NCBI GenBank assembly: GCA_023053545.1
Contig: JAKZAN010000004.1
Span: 3,906,001-3,970,000 of the forward strand
Direction of reading: 5' to 3'
DNA: 64,000 nt
DNA from: Lepidurus packardi
Taxonomy: Eukaryota; Arthropoda; Branchiopoda; Notostraca; Triopsidae
A model generated the notes under the pieces. That model had not been told where the DNA came from, searched no databases, and saw only the letters and a list, made by a program, of their open reading frames with translations. Position 1 is the first letter of the stretch. Each line of letters begins with the position of its first letter. Positions 39,271-51,073 of the stretch are shown here, in pieces. The position numbers and the translations under genes were made by a program.

Positions 39271-39351
39271 TCGGACAGAACCAGCCAGCCTTTTGGGTCA
39301 GTCTTTTGGGTGAGTCGGACAGAACCAGCCAGCCGTTTGACCCAAAAGACT
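39271..39351. repeat. 20-bp exact direct repeat overlapping a 12-bp inverted repeat
   Basis: TCGGACAGAACCAGCCAGCC occurs at 39271-39290 and again at 39315-39334. AGTCTTTTGGGT (39300-39311) is the exact reverse complement of ACCCAAAAGACT (39340-39351), forming a possible stem with a 28-base loop. It lies just upstream of lipase pseudogene B and may mark a rearrangement joint. Confidence 0.8.
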
Positions 39352-40280
39352 TGCATTATTTTCTTTGGACTAGGAACACACTTGTTCATAAACCAGAAGA
39401 ACTGCTTGCGGCCGACCCCAAAATTTTCAAGGAATCCAGTTTTGCTGCTTATTGGCCAACCAAGGTTGCGATACATGGATTTGCAGTTCAACTTCCCCGT
39501 TCACTACAACTTTGCGAGCAGGTAAAAAGGGCTTGGAACTTTAAGTTTTGTTGCAAAATACTTGAAGGCAGAAGTAGTTAACTACATTGCCATTGCTTGG
39601 AGTAAGGTGCAGGTACCCTAGAAATATATTGCCACAGTGGCCGAACGGTCACGCGGGTCAGCTTTTGAAGCAGAATTGTGGGATGCTTTTACCTCGCATT
39701 GCAGGCAAAAGTACCTTAAATTTTTCTTACTTTCCACATCTGTTTGCTCGAATTTGCTTGTAATGAAGAACGCTTGGACGCCTCTGTCGCGAACTTCGCG
39801 TGGACGTCATCCATACCAATGCTGGTGGCTTTGGGATTGTCAAACTGATAGGTCACGTTGATTTTTATCCGAACAGAGGTTCTTACAGCCTTAACGTCTC
39901 AGCAAAGATGTGTTGATCACGGACAGTCTCTTAGGTATTTTGTATTCGTCATTGTTGATTTTTTTTAATATTCTGGACCTTTGAAAACGCAGTTATTCTT
40001 AAACTCTCAACTAACAGTTTTCATTCTCGGAGTTGGAAATACTTCACCGAATCTATCAACGCACGAGTTGGGTTTTTAGCCGTGCGTTGCGGTGATGTAT
40101 ACGAGAATTTACGCGCATGCAAAGGACAGGAAGTGGAAGTCATGGGGAACATGTCTCGCCAACGTAAAAATAGTTGGAAAATTTACTACATTTTAAGAAA
40201 CCTTAAGTTTTGTTCTTTCAGAGCTCAAGGTGTTCACTAAGGGCAAATCGCCTTTTGCTTTAGGTGCTAAGGGAATCTAG
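39352..40280 (+). pseudogene. Degenerate lipase gene (copy B), lacking the catalytic-Ser exon
   Basis: Pieces of lipase exons are present in order. An exon-2 relic at 39363-39530 includes WTRNTLVHKPEELLAADPK and YWPTKVAIHGF. At about 39800-39910 lies a VDVIHTNAG and [13 protein letters not shown] segment with stops. At 40028-40150 YFTESINARVGFL and AVRCGDVYENLRACKGQEV match the C-terminal exon. A last exon (acceptor near 40220) reads ELKVFTKGKSPFALGAKGI then stop. The third exon, with GxSxG and the catalytic Ser, is missing. Frames do not join and several stops intervene, so no functional lipase can be made. Confidence 0.8.
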
Positions 40281-41461
40281 TCTGTGTTCGTCGTGTAAAA
40301 CTTGCCAATGTTTGGATTTACTCACTGTTAAAAAACTGTTCTAGCAATAATTAGTCAGTCCTGGTTCCAATAATGAATATTTAGCTCTCGTGATAAGTAA
40401 CTTGGTCTGGGTTTTTTGGCCCACTTCTTTTGCTGTGACCAATAAACCTCGATTTCAATGCCTCATGTATTTTTTGTATAGACCTTTTTATTTGCTCTTG
40501 TCTGCTTTAGGCGTGACCTTCTTCAAACATGTCGGTTTACGGGATAAAAACGGGTCTCTTAGTCTACGTGTGATACTTACAAATTCTTCCGTCGTACTAC
40601 GGTGACAATTGAATGTAGGATTTATCGATTTTTTTTTTGCACTTAAGAGACAAATTTCTTCTTTGACGTATAGTCCATGAAGGCTCGTAAACTTTTTATC
40701 AGCAATTCCACAACTTTATCTTGATTACTTTTGAATTTAAAGCTTATATATACAAAGGCGAATGATTTTAATCTTGTGTAATGACTTTAATTTTGTGCAA
40801 TTGTAAGAACATAAGCCAGCAACAGGTGTAAGCCTACGCGGCCTACATAAAAAAAAGCGGATGATAGGGTCAACTTTGGAATGATTTGTCCCAAAATTTG
40901 TCCGAATTCGACCATTTCCAGTGAACAGGTTGACGACGGTTCACAGAGAAAGTCCCACAAAACAGTGTTTGCATGCCAAAGAGAAAATAGAAATGGAGGC
41001 CAATACCCGGGTTTAAGGGATTAGATTAAGTACTGGATCATAATGCTTTCTCAGCGGACTAATTGAAAAAAAAATTAAGAGCTCTTTTAACCATACGCTT
41101 CTCTGTAAAGCATCATGTAAAGCCTTTTGACTGCTATAGTCTTTGCTTTCATGCTGTTTTCCAATGGAGCTGAGCTCTTTCGTAAGTACCTGGAGCAGCA
41201 ACGAGCAAAACATTCAGTTGTAACCTGGAGTCGAGACCATTTTTTATATAATTTTCTTAGATCATGCAGAGAAGAATCACAATTGCAACATGCAAGTCGT
41301 TCTGACCTTGCTAATAACCACAGTCTGTTATTCAGATAATGTATATTCAGTTTTTAACGAAAAATTTATTTTCCAAGCGCTTTGCTTTCGATTGCTTTAA
41401 GACCGATGTCTTATGTTTCACTGTTTAAAAGGGTACCTAAAACAGGTATATAACGACATGC

Positions 41462-41702
41462 TAAAATTAGAAGTTACTACTCATGATGGGTACCTCTCCC
41501 TAAAGATGGGTTTCTCCCTTCTAACAACGGGGAACCAGCACTCAAAATAGATAGCTGTAGCCCAAAGTGAGTGGGCACCCCCTATTATTAGTGACGCATA
41601 CCTAATAAGGGTAACCTTTCCCCAAAACGAGTAGCCTGTTTCCCTAAATCGGTATTTTCATAAACCCCCAAAATCGGTAGTTTCCGAACCCCCAAAATTG
41701 TT
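41462..41702. repeat. Degenerate short tandem repeat with CCCxAAAxxxGGTA-like unit
   Basis: About 240 bp contain a loosely repeated unit of roughly 22-32 bp, with CCC(T/A/C)AAA followed by an (A/G)GTA-type motif. Examples are TCCCTAAAGATGGGT, CCCAAAGTGAGTGGG, CCCCAAAACGAGTAG, CCCTAAATCGGTA, CCCAAAATCGGTAG and CCCAAAATTG. Copies are clearer towards the right. It directly abuts lipase pseudogene C. No known satellite is recognised. Confidence 0.55.
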
Positions 41703-42730
41703 ATTGACAAGAATGAAATTTCGGTCTTTCTCCGGAATTCGGAGGGGGAATCGATGAAGAACCCGATAAGTTGTTTTTGAATGACCCCAAGTCTCTATTG
41801 AACTCTAGGTTTGACTTTTTCTTGCCCACCAAGATCGTGCAGATACATGGATTTAGAAGTTCAGCCAATTCCGAATTTCTATACACTTGCGAGAGGGTAA
41901 ACCGATCCATTTCTGTTAAGAACTATCCTAGTCCAATTTCCGTACAGCTTACTTCAAGGAAAGGTTTGTCAATTACATCTCCGTGGAATGGAATAAGGCA
42001 CATGTGCCATTTCTGTACATCACCACAGTGGCTCGAATGAGACCCGTTGGCGATTAATACGATTTTTAGTCAACTACGGAGCAGATGTGACGAGTTTGCA
42101 CCTTATTGGACACAGCTTGGGCGCTCATGTTTGCAGCCAGGCAGGGCGGCATCTATGGCAAATCTATGGACTGGTTTTCCCCTCGCATTAAAGGCAAATC
42201 TTTTATACATTTGCACTGTAGCTAAACTGTTATATTTTTGCTGATTTACTACACAGGTTTTGATCCAGTAGGTCCGAAGTTCGAAACAGCTAGTAACGAA
42301 GAACATTTAGATGCCACGGACACCTCCTTAGTAGAAGTCAATTATACCAAAGCTGGTATCCTCGCTCCAGGTGGGGTTGGCGTCATTGGACTGACGGGTC
42401 ACGCCACTTTTTTTGTTAACGGACGCTCTTTTCAACCCGGTTGCCCTCGCAAAGGTATAATCGTTATAAATGAGATACTCGATAAAGTTGAGTTTTAAAG
42501 CTAGTTATTCGTAATATTATCTCTTTCTTAAGTAATCGTATCCAGTAAGTTGACCCATTCTCGAGCCTGGATGTATTTTGCAGTCTTTCACCAATGACGT
42601 TTGTTTCATTGCAGTACGATGCGGTGATACTTATGAAAAATTGTAAGCTTGCTCTTCAGACGCTCTTGCGCTCATGGGACAGGATGTTTCACTGACATTA
42701 GTCCTTAGCGAGTCATGGACATTCGAATAT
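41703..42730 (+). pseudogene. Degenerate lipase gene (copy C), catalytic Ser retained but frame broken
   Basis: Recognisable pieces in order: LFLNDPKSLLNS and FFLPTKIVQIHGF (41771-41860) from exon 2. FVNYISVEWNKAHVPF then FLVNYGADVTSLHLIGHSLG (41963-42160) come from exon 3, with a frameshift near 42050. GFDPVGPKFETASNEEHLDA to SFQPGC (42256-42455) is from exon 4 and is open. The C-terminal VRCGDTYEKL relic (about 42612-42650) is followed by a stop. The GHSLGAH elbow survives but the catalytic His region is absent. Copies B and C share the VRCGD.YE signature, so they are sister copies. In exon 4 the HTN-S intron of lipase 1 is absent. Confidence 0.8.
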
Positions 42731-43857
42731 TTAATAATTTTATTATCAATTTTTAGGGCTCGGGGAGTTTTCTTTCTGTTACCTTTGCTTTAGGATTCAT
42801 GGGAAACTAGTCTTGTCCCCGGGACTTTATCTTTCATTTATATTTATTTATTTAAGAAAACGTAACGATAAAATGTACGTGCTAACAATTAATTGTAAAC
42901 ACGTTGATTTATCGCACTCCTTATAAAGTTCTCTCCAAGTAAGGAACAATGAAGATTTATCGAAAATTCCTACCCCGATCTCTCACTGTGCACGTGGCTA
43001 CAGTATTCTACTGTTTCTACCCTTTAAATCTTTTCTGAACGTATCCCCAACAACTTTCTAGATCTTTTGAACCGTTTAACCAAATATAAAAGAGAAGTCT
43101 CCACAGCTACCTCCCCATTCAAGCTTTAGTCCACCTTGTTTCACATCTCTCTGGGTCTCTCTATTTGTATGTAAGAAGTTCAATGTGCCTTTGCTGACAA
43201 ATAAAGTCTTACCTTTAAGTCAAAGTTATTCTAATAAAATTACACAACGCAGGGTTTAGTTAATTTATTTCCTATCGAGTTATTGCCTGGTCATATTTTT
43301 GTTAAGATTTAAATAAAGAGAAAGTTCCTTGAACCGCATTTAATATTTGGGGCAATTTCTCCCGTTTCCTTTTAAAAACACCATGTATTTTACTGCATTG
43401 TTCCGGTGGATAAATTAAAAAAATTTCTTTTGCTACAGCACCAAACTTGTTTTCGCGTCATTCTCGAGTTATGTACTTGCTGTCTGTATAACTCAATTTG
43501 AATAGCCATTTTTTTCGAAAATCCATGGAAACCATTTAGCTACTTGATCCAAGAAAACGTCTTATTTTCTGTACGAAAATAATAGTACACTGAAAAAATT
43601 ATTGTAAGTTAATTTTATCCCGTAAAGTAATAGCCCAATTTAACTTAGGTTATCAGCACATGAGCCTTACTTAGAAGTTATAGCTGTCAGTTTAGTTTAT
43701 TTGTATTATACTGATACTGGACCAAGGCTGCATGTATTGGATTATCTTATCGGATGGCGTGATTATTGTGATGCGTAAATGCCCCTATGATAATGTTTCA
43801 GTCATCAATAAAACCCTTGAAAAACCCTCAAGATATGAAATTACGCCACTCAAGGTT
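42731..43857. other. Spacer upstream of lipase 2
   Basis: About 1.1 kb of A+T-rich DNA with no coding support. The open frame at 43732-43956 overlaps the lipase 2 promoter and start in another frame and is not a gene. Confidence 0.5.
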
Positions 43858-43865
43858 TATATAAG
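43858..43865 (+). promoter_or_regulatory. TATA box of lipase 2
   Basis: TATATAAG lies 76 bases before the lipase 2 ATG. Transcription would start near 43888-43900 (TTCCGAGTC or TTCAATC). This parallels the TATA-containing promoter of lipase 1. Confidence 0.55.
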
Positions 43866-43940
43866 AACGGGCCCCCAGAATGCCTTAATTCCGAGTCGAA
43901 CTTCAATCGCTAAAAAAGTTGGAAGTAACTCCGTAAGACG

Positions 43941-45266
43941 ATGCTACGAATCTTAGCCTTTACTGTGGCTGCAGCGGCGATTTGTCAAGGTAAATCAAGC
44001 TCGTGTTGTCTAGGAGTAAACTATACCATTCTACAAAACATTTGCATTTAGCCCGCGAAATTCCAAGCAGCGAAATCCTCCAATTTGACCCCACCAAGGT
44101 CCATTTCTGGCTATGGACGCGCCAAAACCCTTCGGAGTATCAAGAACTCTTCATTGATGACATTGAAGGTTTGAAAAACTCCAACTTCGATGCTTCCTTA
44201 CCAACCAGAATTGCTGCCCATGGATTCGGTGGGAATGGCATGGATGGTTTCAACTTGGGTTCGCGAGACGGTACGCATAGTTCAGTCTTATCATTAACTT
44301 CAACTCACAAGATTCTAACGTGTCTTTTTTTCATTACAGAGTTCTTAGCGAGGGAACCCTGCAACTTTATTGGCATAGACTGGTCTGCCTTGAGTACGTC
44401 TCCTAATTATGTCACTGCCGTAGCTCATGTAAAACCTACTGGCGAGCGTGCAGGAGACTTTGTCCACTTTTTAATGACTAACGGTCTGTCTCTTGACCGA
44501 ATCCATGTCATTGGCTACAGCTTAGGATCCCATGTCGCCGGTCATGTAGGAAGACAAATGAGAGTGACTTACTCAACGCTTCTCCCTCGCGTCACAGGTT
44601 TTATACGGTTTAATTTCGAAGGACCTATAAACAATTACAAATAAATGACTTCTTTAGGTTTGGATCCAGCCTTGCCCGAATTCAGTCTCGAGAATACTGA
44701 TGGTCGCATTGACACTACGGACGGAGAATTCGTCGACATCATTCACACGAACTCGGGTACTTTACTTGAAGGAGGACTCTCCTTCAAAAGTGCAATCGGA
44801 CATGTTGATTTTTACCCCAATGGAGGCTCTTTTCAGCCAGGATGTCCTCATACAGGAATTGGACTCATTGACGACTTGCTAAGTACAGATTTAACAACTT
44901 CTTTATTTCCATTGAAGCGTTGAACACCAGAAATGCACATATACACTAACAATACTGACATTTTATGTGTTTGTTTAGCGAGCTGTAACCACGGTCGCGC
45001 TCCACAGTACTTTATCGAGTCCATCAACACACCAACGGGGTTTCTAGCGACACTGTGCGACAGCTATGAAAACTTCAACGCCGGCGCATGCGCGGGACAA
45101 GAAACGCAACTCATGGGGGAGCATGTTCCCAGCACGTAAGCTTAAATTAAGACTATAATTCCTATGTTAAAAAGAATGGTCACTAAAAATAACAACTCTC
45201 TGATGCAGAGCACGAGGTGTCTTCTACTTAAACACAAATTCGGAATCACCGTTCGCCTTGGGCTAA
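43941..45266 (+). CDS. Secreted lipase, pancreatic-lipase-related (lipase 2 of the cluster)
   Basis: A paralogue of lipase 1 on the same strand. Exons: 43941-43989, 44052-44270, 44340-44597, 44658-44882, 44979-45135, 45209-45266; 321 aa. It has a signal peptide (MLRILAFTVAAAAICQ), then VHFWLWTRQNPSEYQELF and TRIAAHGFGGNG. The nucleophile elbow is GYSLGSHVAGH, the Asp is in GLDPALPEF, and [17 protein letters not shown] follows. The His is in SCNHGRAPQYFIESIN, and the protein ends VFYLNTNSESPFALG. The catalytic triad is complete. Its fourth exon is not split, whereas lipase 1 has an intron there. Conversely, its C-terminal region is split after PST, where lipase 1 is continuous. AATAAA is at 45355-45360. 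It converges with lipase 3, the two stop codons being 283 bp apart. Confidence 0.92.
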
Positions 45267-45549
45267 TGTGCCAAAAATAATAATAATTGTACCAAACAAC
45301 CACGAAGTTCCCTGGGTGAATTAGTTGCCCGTCAGATGTATAAATTACCGTTTGAATAAATTACGAAGTTTGTACACAAACCGCTACAGTTTCAGTGTCT
45401 ACGGTCGCGAAGTTTACTGAGAAGCAGGACATAGTCAGGGAGGTTTTTAGGCTGAGCTGAACTGTTGATGAGCGATGAAAAAATATGGCATCTGGGAGAA
45501 CACGTTGACGGGACTAGAATTGGAGCGAAGCTCCAAATAAGAACGGTCG

Positions 45550-48279
45550 CTAATTGTCTAAAGTGTATGGTGAAAAAGCTCTCGTCCATAAATAAAATGA
45601 CCCATTTATCCTAAAAGCGAAACCGATGAGAAGTGTCAGCATTAGTTCCCACTGAAAAAGCAGGTAAATATGCTAAAACTTACTGGTGAGGTACGCTTTC
45701 TCCCATTGGTACGCACTGCGAGGTTCCGTCCCCGCAATGACCACAGCCTCCACTCGTAAAAGCTTCGTAAGAAGAGCAAGGAATCGAAGGAAAAGCTGCG
45801 GAATTGGTAATTGACTCCATGAAGTATTGTGATGATCGTCTATGACTGCATCCATCTGAAAATTAGCCAAGGAGAACACGATTATTACCAAAGTAGACAG
45901 ACGGTGAAAACAACAAAAACTTACATAATTGATTGCCAAATTGACCCAAACAGCCCGGTTGGGAGTTTCCACCATTGGGGTAAAAATCGGCGTGTCCAAG
46001 TGGACCAGCAAGCCCTAACCCTTTAACTCGTTTACTCAGTTTAGCGTTGGAATGAATAACATCAACGAATAAGGCATCGCTGCGATCCAAACGATGATCA
46101 TCCCGCGTTCTATCATACCCAGGTGAAGCAGGATCCAGACCTAGAACAACCATTTTTGTACTGAAGAAGGTCAGAGATGTCTTACGAGGTATGTTTTTTG
46201 TCTTTTTTACCTGTGATCCTCTGTATTTTGCCCTTCGTTATAGAGCGGCCGGCAATTCCACACGCATGGGCCCCCAGTGAAAATCCAATTAAATGGAAGT
46301 TTGACAATGAAGCGCCTTGCTCCACTAAAAACTCGATCAGTCGTGCTGTATGCAATCCTACATCTTCTGTCCGTACTACGGCGGTCTTGTACCGAGGTGA
46401 GCGAGACAATTGCTTCCAGTCCACTGCAATTACATTATAATCTTCCGGAAGTTGGAAGTACGCTAGAAAGAAGAAAAAAATATAAGCCAGTGCGCATGAA
46501 GGTCTTTGGTCTGCTCACAACAACCCGCTAAAAAAGCAATCCAACATCTTAAGAAATCTCTCCCCAGTTTCGTCACGCATACAGCTCAACTTCCGAGACC
46601 TAACCACTGGATAAACAAATCAATCCACTGGATAGAGTTGTAGAAAAATTATTTTCTGTGACCTATGCGTACGCATGAAACCGGTTCTTTAAGACCACAA
46701 TAAAAAGAACGCACAACCCCTTAGTAGGCACATTTAGTGTGTGCCACTGACCCTCTTAAATCATGTCCAGCTATATCATGATCTTCTAACCTACCTTGCT
46801 TGAAGGTTTACGTAAAACTTCTACACATTGAATAGATGAGGCATTTCTGTGCTTACCATTTCGCATATTGAGTATAAAATCAGATGTAGCTGACTGTGAG
46901 TAGCCGTGTATAATGACTTTGGTGGTTTTATCAATCCCAAAATGCGATTTTGCGACCGAATCGACGCTGTTAACAACGAGTAGCTGGCCATCAATCGGGT
47001 TTTTCCTGAAACAGACACGAAAAACTTGAATGGTTCAGGTGTACATACAAAAACAGAAAAGGACACAGATGAGGTCATCAGTCAAATAAGCAATTACGGT
47101 CCAAGTGATCTCGAAAAGGAACCACAAAATAGGTCAGGAGATCTAGTTGTCCTTTGACGGACGAAACTCAAACCGCGACCTAATTGTACACAACTCTGAA
47201 GTGCGTGTTTGAATAGCGAAAGTTTTATTGTACTTACTTTGTCCATAAGAAGAATCGAATATCTCGGTCAGGAACAACCGGTGCCCGTTTACTGGGGTCG
47301 TCCAGGAATGCAAAATGAAGCCAACCTTCTGCATCTGGCATAAAAAACATGCCTCGGATGGGGAAAAAGAATCCATCCACCCATATTTCTAGAAAGGTCA
47401 GAAGGCGGAAAAGTAGAAAACGGAATTTAGCAACTGTGCCAACAAACTATGCCAAAATAAAGGCGATACGAAATCCGGATAGTTTTAACCGTATTTCCGT
47501 GTTGAACATACAAGGGCACATGCACTAACTGGCTTTAATTTGCCAACAAATTAATATGTCACTATCAGACCTATCAATCGAGACCACACATTCATTAATA
47601 TAACTTGTTTAAACTAGTTTTTTTCCTGTGTGCTCAGTTACTTGTGTGTGTCCCGAAGGCAGAGATGATGCCTCACATTACAAGTCCTTCACAGGGAAAA
47701 CAAATGCATTGAACGTGATAAGTGAGTTTCCGCTGGACTTCTAACTACCTATTATACCCTTATTTTCCAAACTTTTTACAAAATGTAGACTAGTTCATCT
47801 GACACGGATGCTACTTCTATGCGACGCTTACATACGATCCTTTTATCGCTCTCCTAAGTTCACCTCTCTTCTGGTCACTTACAAATTAGCAGAACGACCT
47901 CAGTGATCTCTAGAATTTGAATAACCGCTTCAGTGAATAAGGATAAAAAGCCTAAGTGATGATTGACAAGTAAGTACAAGCTTGAGAAAAGCTAACGGTT
48001 TTTGAAGCTAAGGTGTTTTGTAAAGGCGCGTACTGAAATAGACTCGCAGGTGATCAACTCCCTAGACCGGACAGCAGACAATAACGGTATTTTCGCGTGT
48101 TAGTAGGTAAAAAAAATCCTTTTACAAATTCCTTATATCCCTATCTTATAACAAATTCCAAGAAATTTTAACCCGGAATAGAAAAAAGAAAATGGCAGGG
48201 AACCTGGAAGCGGGAAACACTTACCTGGTAAGCGGAATGCCGCCAACAAGAGCAGGGCTAACAATTTCACAATATCCAT
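45550..48279 (-). CDS. Secreted lipase, pancreatic-lipase-related (lipase 3 of the cluster)
   Basis: A more divergent, inverted member of the cluster. Exons: 48279-48225, 47388-47238, 47005-46857, 46462-46211, 46140-45925, 45855-45684, 45610-45550; 351 aa. It has a signal peptide (MDIVKLLALLLLAAF), then DIRFFLWTK and KVIIHGYSQSAT. The canonical DYNVIAVDW strand is retained, unlike lipases 1-2. The elbow GFSLGAHACGIAGR carries the Ser; the Asp is in GLDPASPGYD and the His in GCSHRRSSQYFMESI. A Cys-rich GGCGHCGDGTSQC loop follows, and the end is SFYLWTRAFSPYTL. The catalytic triad is complete. The last acceptor was chosen at 45611, because the alternative near 45645 gives only three residues and loses the conserved FYL...SPY end. 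Its N-terminal introns are long (836 and 232 bp). Confidence 0.9.
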
Positions 48280-48900
48280 AGTAATTCGGCGTTTCGTGAG
48301 CTGGATTCACAATCCAGCCACTACAAAAGGAAAAAACAAAACAAATTTCTACATGAAAAACCACAAATTCGCACCATAACTAATGCAGAGCTAAACCTAG
48401 TAACAAAGTAGCACTTCCATGTTTAATCTCTTTTACCATTCACCAGCGAATTTTGAAAATCAAGGTAGTACCTCGTCTCAAGTTCACACCAGTAAACCCT
48501 CCGGGTCTCGCACACCAACACCACGCTGGAGTATCCAACGGAGACTGTGGCTGTGCCGGTGCCAAGCTCTGCAAGTTATGAGGTAAACTGAACGAGCAAA
48601 GGCTTATCCTCATTGTGCTTGTGCCTAGCACAGCTTTTGAGTCCTGCCTCGTTTTTTAAGCGACGCCTTCCCCAAGATCTACAAATGGGATCTTACCTCC
48701 ACTTTGGCTTTCCTCTACGACTGTCCTGAGGCAAAAGGTCGAAACCAGACGTTTTGGTAGCAAAGGCGACGTTGGCAAAAAAAAGGTACAGTAAAGTTAA
48801 TACATAAGCGGTCAACTATGACTAGACTGGCTTTGATCCCAATTATGTTGTATTCACGAAGGTTTTTATAGGTGCTCCACTTCCATTACATGTAATAAGC
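48280..48900. other. Lipase 3 leader and PPP1R15 3' flank
   Basis: An acceptor (TTTTGTAG) at about 48320 upstream of the lipase 3 ATG suggests a leader intron and a non-coding first exon further right. The open frame at 48440-48631 on the - strand has no recognisable content. PPP1R15 3' UTR occupies the right edge; no canonical AATAAA was found for it. Confidence 0.35.
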
Positions 48901-50984
48901 TCAACTAGTACTTTGGTTGCATTGATTACAGAGCGCAGATTCTTCACTTAAACGAGCGCAAACTCGCTGTCGATGTTCAGGCTGCAAAACAGGCTCTAAG
49001 ACGGTCGCCAAGGAATTGATACGAGACCGGAAATGTTGACGATCCAAGGCATAAGTTTCCCATTCACCTTTACGGGCTGCTTGGTACGATAAATCCAAGT
49101 CCAGCAATATGCAAATTTCGGTCAGATTTTCCTCAGGCGCGAAAGCCACCTAAAACGAAACAATTCGTTTAGAAAAGTTAAAAAATGAATGACCCTTTAA
49201 GATTGACATTTAATTAACAAAAATTTTAATTAAGAGCTACTGCTGAGAGAACTTTACCCCGCTTTCGCCGTGTCGTCGATGGACAGTCACGTGAAGAGAG
49301 CAAGTCGATCTCTTGCAAGTTTCTCTGTACTATACTGTCGAAAAAAACGGTATAGGGAAACCTCAGTGGTCTACTCTTACTCGTGGGATAATTAAACCCT
49401 CCTCATTCGAACCTGCTACTTTCTAAAAACCGAACCGAAACTACGAAAAGTAGAATCTATGTTTAGTCTGAGGTGGGGGGCATTTTCTGTGTCTTCCAGA
49501 TCAGAGTAAAAACGGATTCCACCTTTAAGAAGTTTTAGTTTAATTTTAGTCAGGAGGCCTAGAAAACGGTTCAAAATGAGCATCCTTTAATTAATTCCAT
49601 AAGCACTAGACCACTGAGGTTTCCCTATACCCCTTATTTTTCAACAATATAGTACAGTACGTATTGGGAAAGCAGGTAAGACTAAATACAATTTTATAAA
49701 TTGGTGAAGGCACGATTTCTGTGAAACCGGGAATTCGCTTACTTTGGTCGGTGCGCGAATATCAGGGCAATATGCATCACAAGTTAGTCCATTTTCCCAG
49801 CGTTCATTAGCTGAACGAACTTTTTCCTCGACCGCTTCACTTTCCGGGTCTACAACTTGCGCGTTGTCGCCTTCCGGATCTTCCTCGTCACTAAAGTCAT
49901 AATCAGAACCGTCTCCTTCACTTGTGCTGGAATCAAAGTCTATCATGAAACACACCATGCCCACTGTGGGTGTGTCCAGCAATCCTTTAAATCCTTCTGG
50001 TGAAGGGAAGGAATCTGTTGGAGGTAGAATCGGGGACAACGCCACACCCCTTCCATCAAGCCCTTGCCACTTGTTTGTATCCACAAAGCAGCCTTCCGCC
50101 AAACATTTGATCTCTTCTTCGTCTTCCTCGTCTTCTAGGGTGTCTTCTGTTCCCGAAGAGTTTTGGGAAACGTTCGCTGTATGTTTCCCTTCACGTTCTT
50201 CGTAATCATTTTCGCCGTCGTCGCTCACATCATCACTTCCGAAAATTTGCTTCAAAAAGGGATTAGAACACAAATCCGTCCCCGATTCACTCGCTGGGCC
50301 TTCAAAACTCGCCCAGCTTCCATCCGAAGAGCACTCGCTGGTCGTCCGACTGTCCCTGAACAAGTCTGTAACTTTCTGAGGGGAAATAGCTGGACTCGTT
50401 AATTCTGGAGTTGACGGAGCCGCCTTGGAGTCTTTAGGTAGAAGAGTTACGGCATCTTTGTAGCTCATCAGTTTCTCCGGCTTGCAGCTACTGTTGGTAC
50501 TAGGCGGAGCTGGGGGCGATACGGAGAACGTTGAAGCTTGTCGACTGCCCGATTGTAGTATTCCCGGGTTGGCGCTGATAAGACTGGTTAAAAAGACTTC
50601 CAACGGTGAAGAAGTTTTTTCTTGACTTTTGCTGCCCACAAAGCCCCCTACTACAAACCACGGAGGGGGTGGGGTTGGGTTGCATCCAAATATTGGCAAC
50701 CTCTCGACAGGAATTGTCCCTGAATTTTGTTGAAAACTACTCGGAGCAGACGTGGATCGAAACATCTTCCAAGACTTGTTGGCCGGAGCATTGTGGCTGG
50801 GTTGGACTGACATTTGACTAAATATCCGCCTCAATCCCTGTGTATCGTTAATTTCAGGCATATAATATTGAGGTTTGGCTTGATAGGCCCGTGGACGGTT
50901 AGTACTACTTTTCCAATTGGCCATATTGTCTTTGAGATTGTCCGGGCCGTAAGGACAATTCCAATTATAATTATGATACTCCAT
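48901..50984 (-). CDS. PPP1R15: PPP1R15 (GADD34/CReP) regulatory subunit of the eIF2alpha phosphatase
   Basis: This protein brings protein phosphatase 1 to phosphorylated eIF2alpha and so ends the integrated stress response. Exons: 50984-49743 and 49149-48901; 496 aa. The N-terminal 400 residues are disordered and increasingly acidic (for example EDEEDEEEIK). The conserved core starts at the end of exon 1: the PP1-binding RVxF-type motif KVAF is created across the exon junction (APTK then VAFAPEEN). About 25 residues later comes the second PP1/actin/eIF2alpha-binding segment RKGEWETYALDRQHFRSRI. Fly and mammal proteins share this layout. The rest of the protein is not conserved, which is normal. 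The ATG lies eight bases after an acceptor at 50993, so the 5' leader is spliced. It lies between the lipase cluster and a small gene of unknown function. Confidence 0.88.
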
Positions 50985-51073
50985 TGTCCGCACTGAAAAC
51001 TTAAACGTACTTAAGTAACACTGAAGAAACTCTACAAAAAGCTTAACAATTGCTCCGAATTCTAACGAAGTAA

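Noticed and set aside
45611..45650. Acceptor near 45645 as the start of the last lipase 3 exon
   Set aside because: It ends the protein after three residues, whereas the acceptor at 45611 restores the conserved FYL...SPY terminus.
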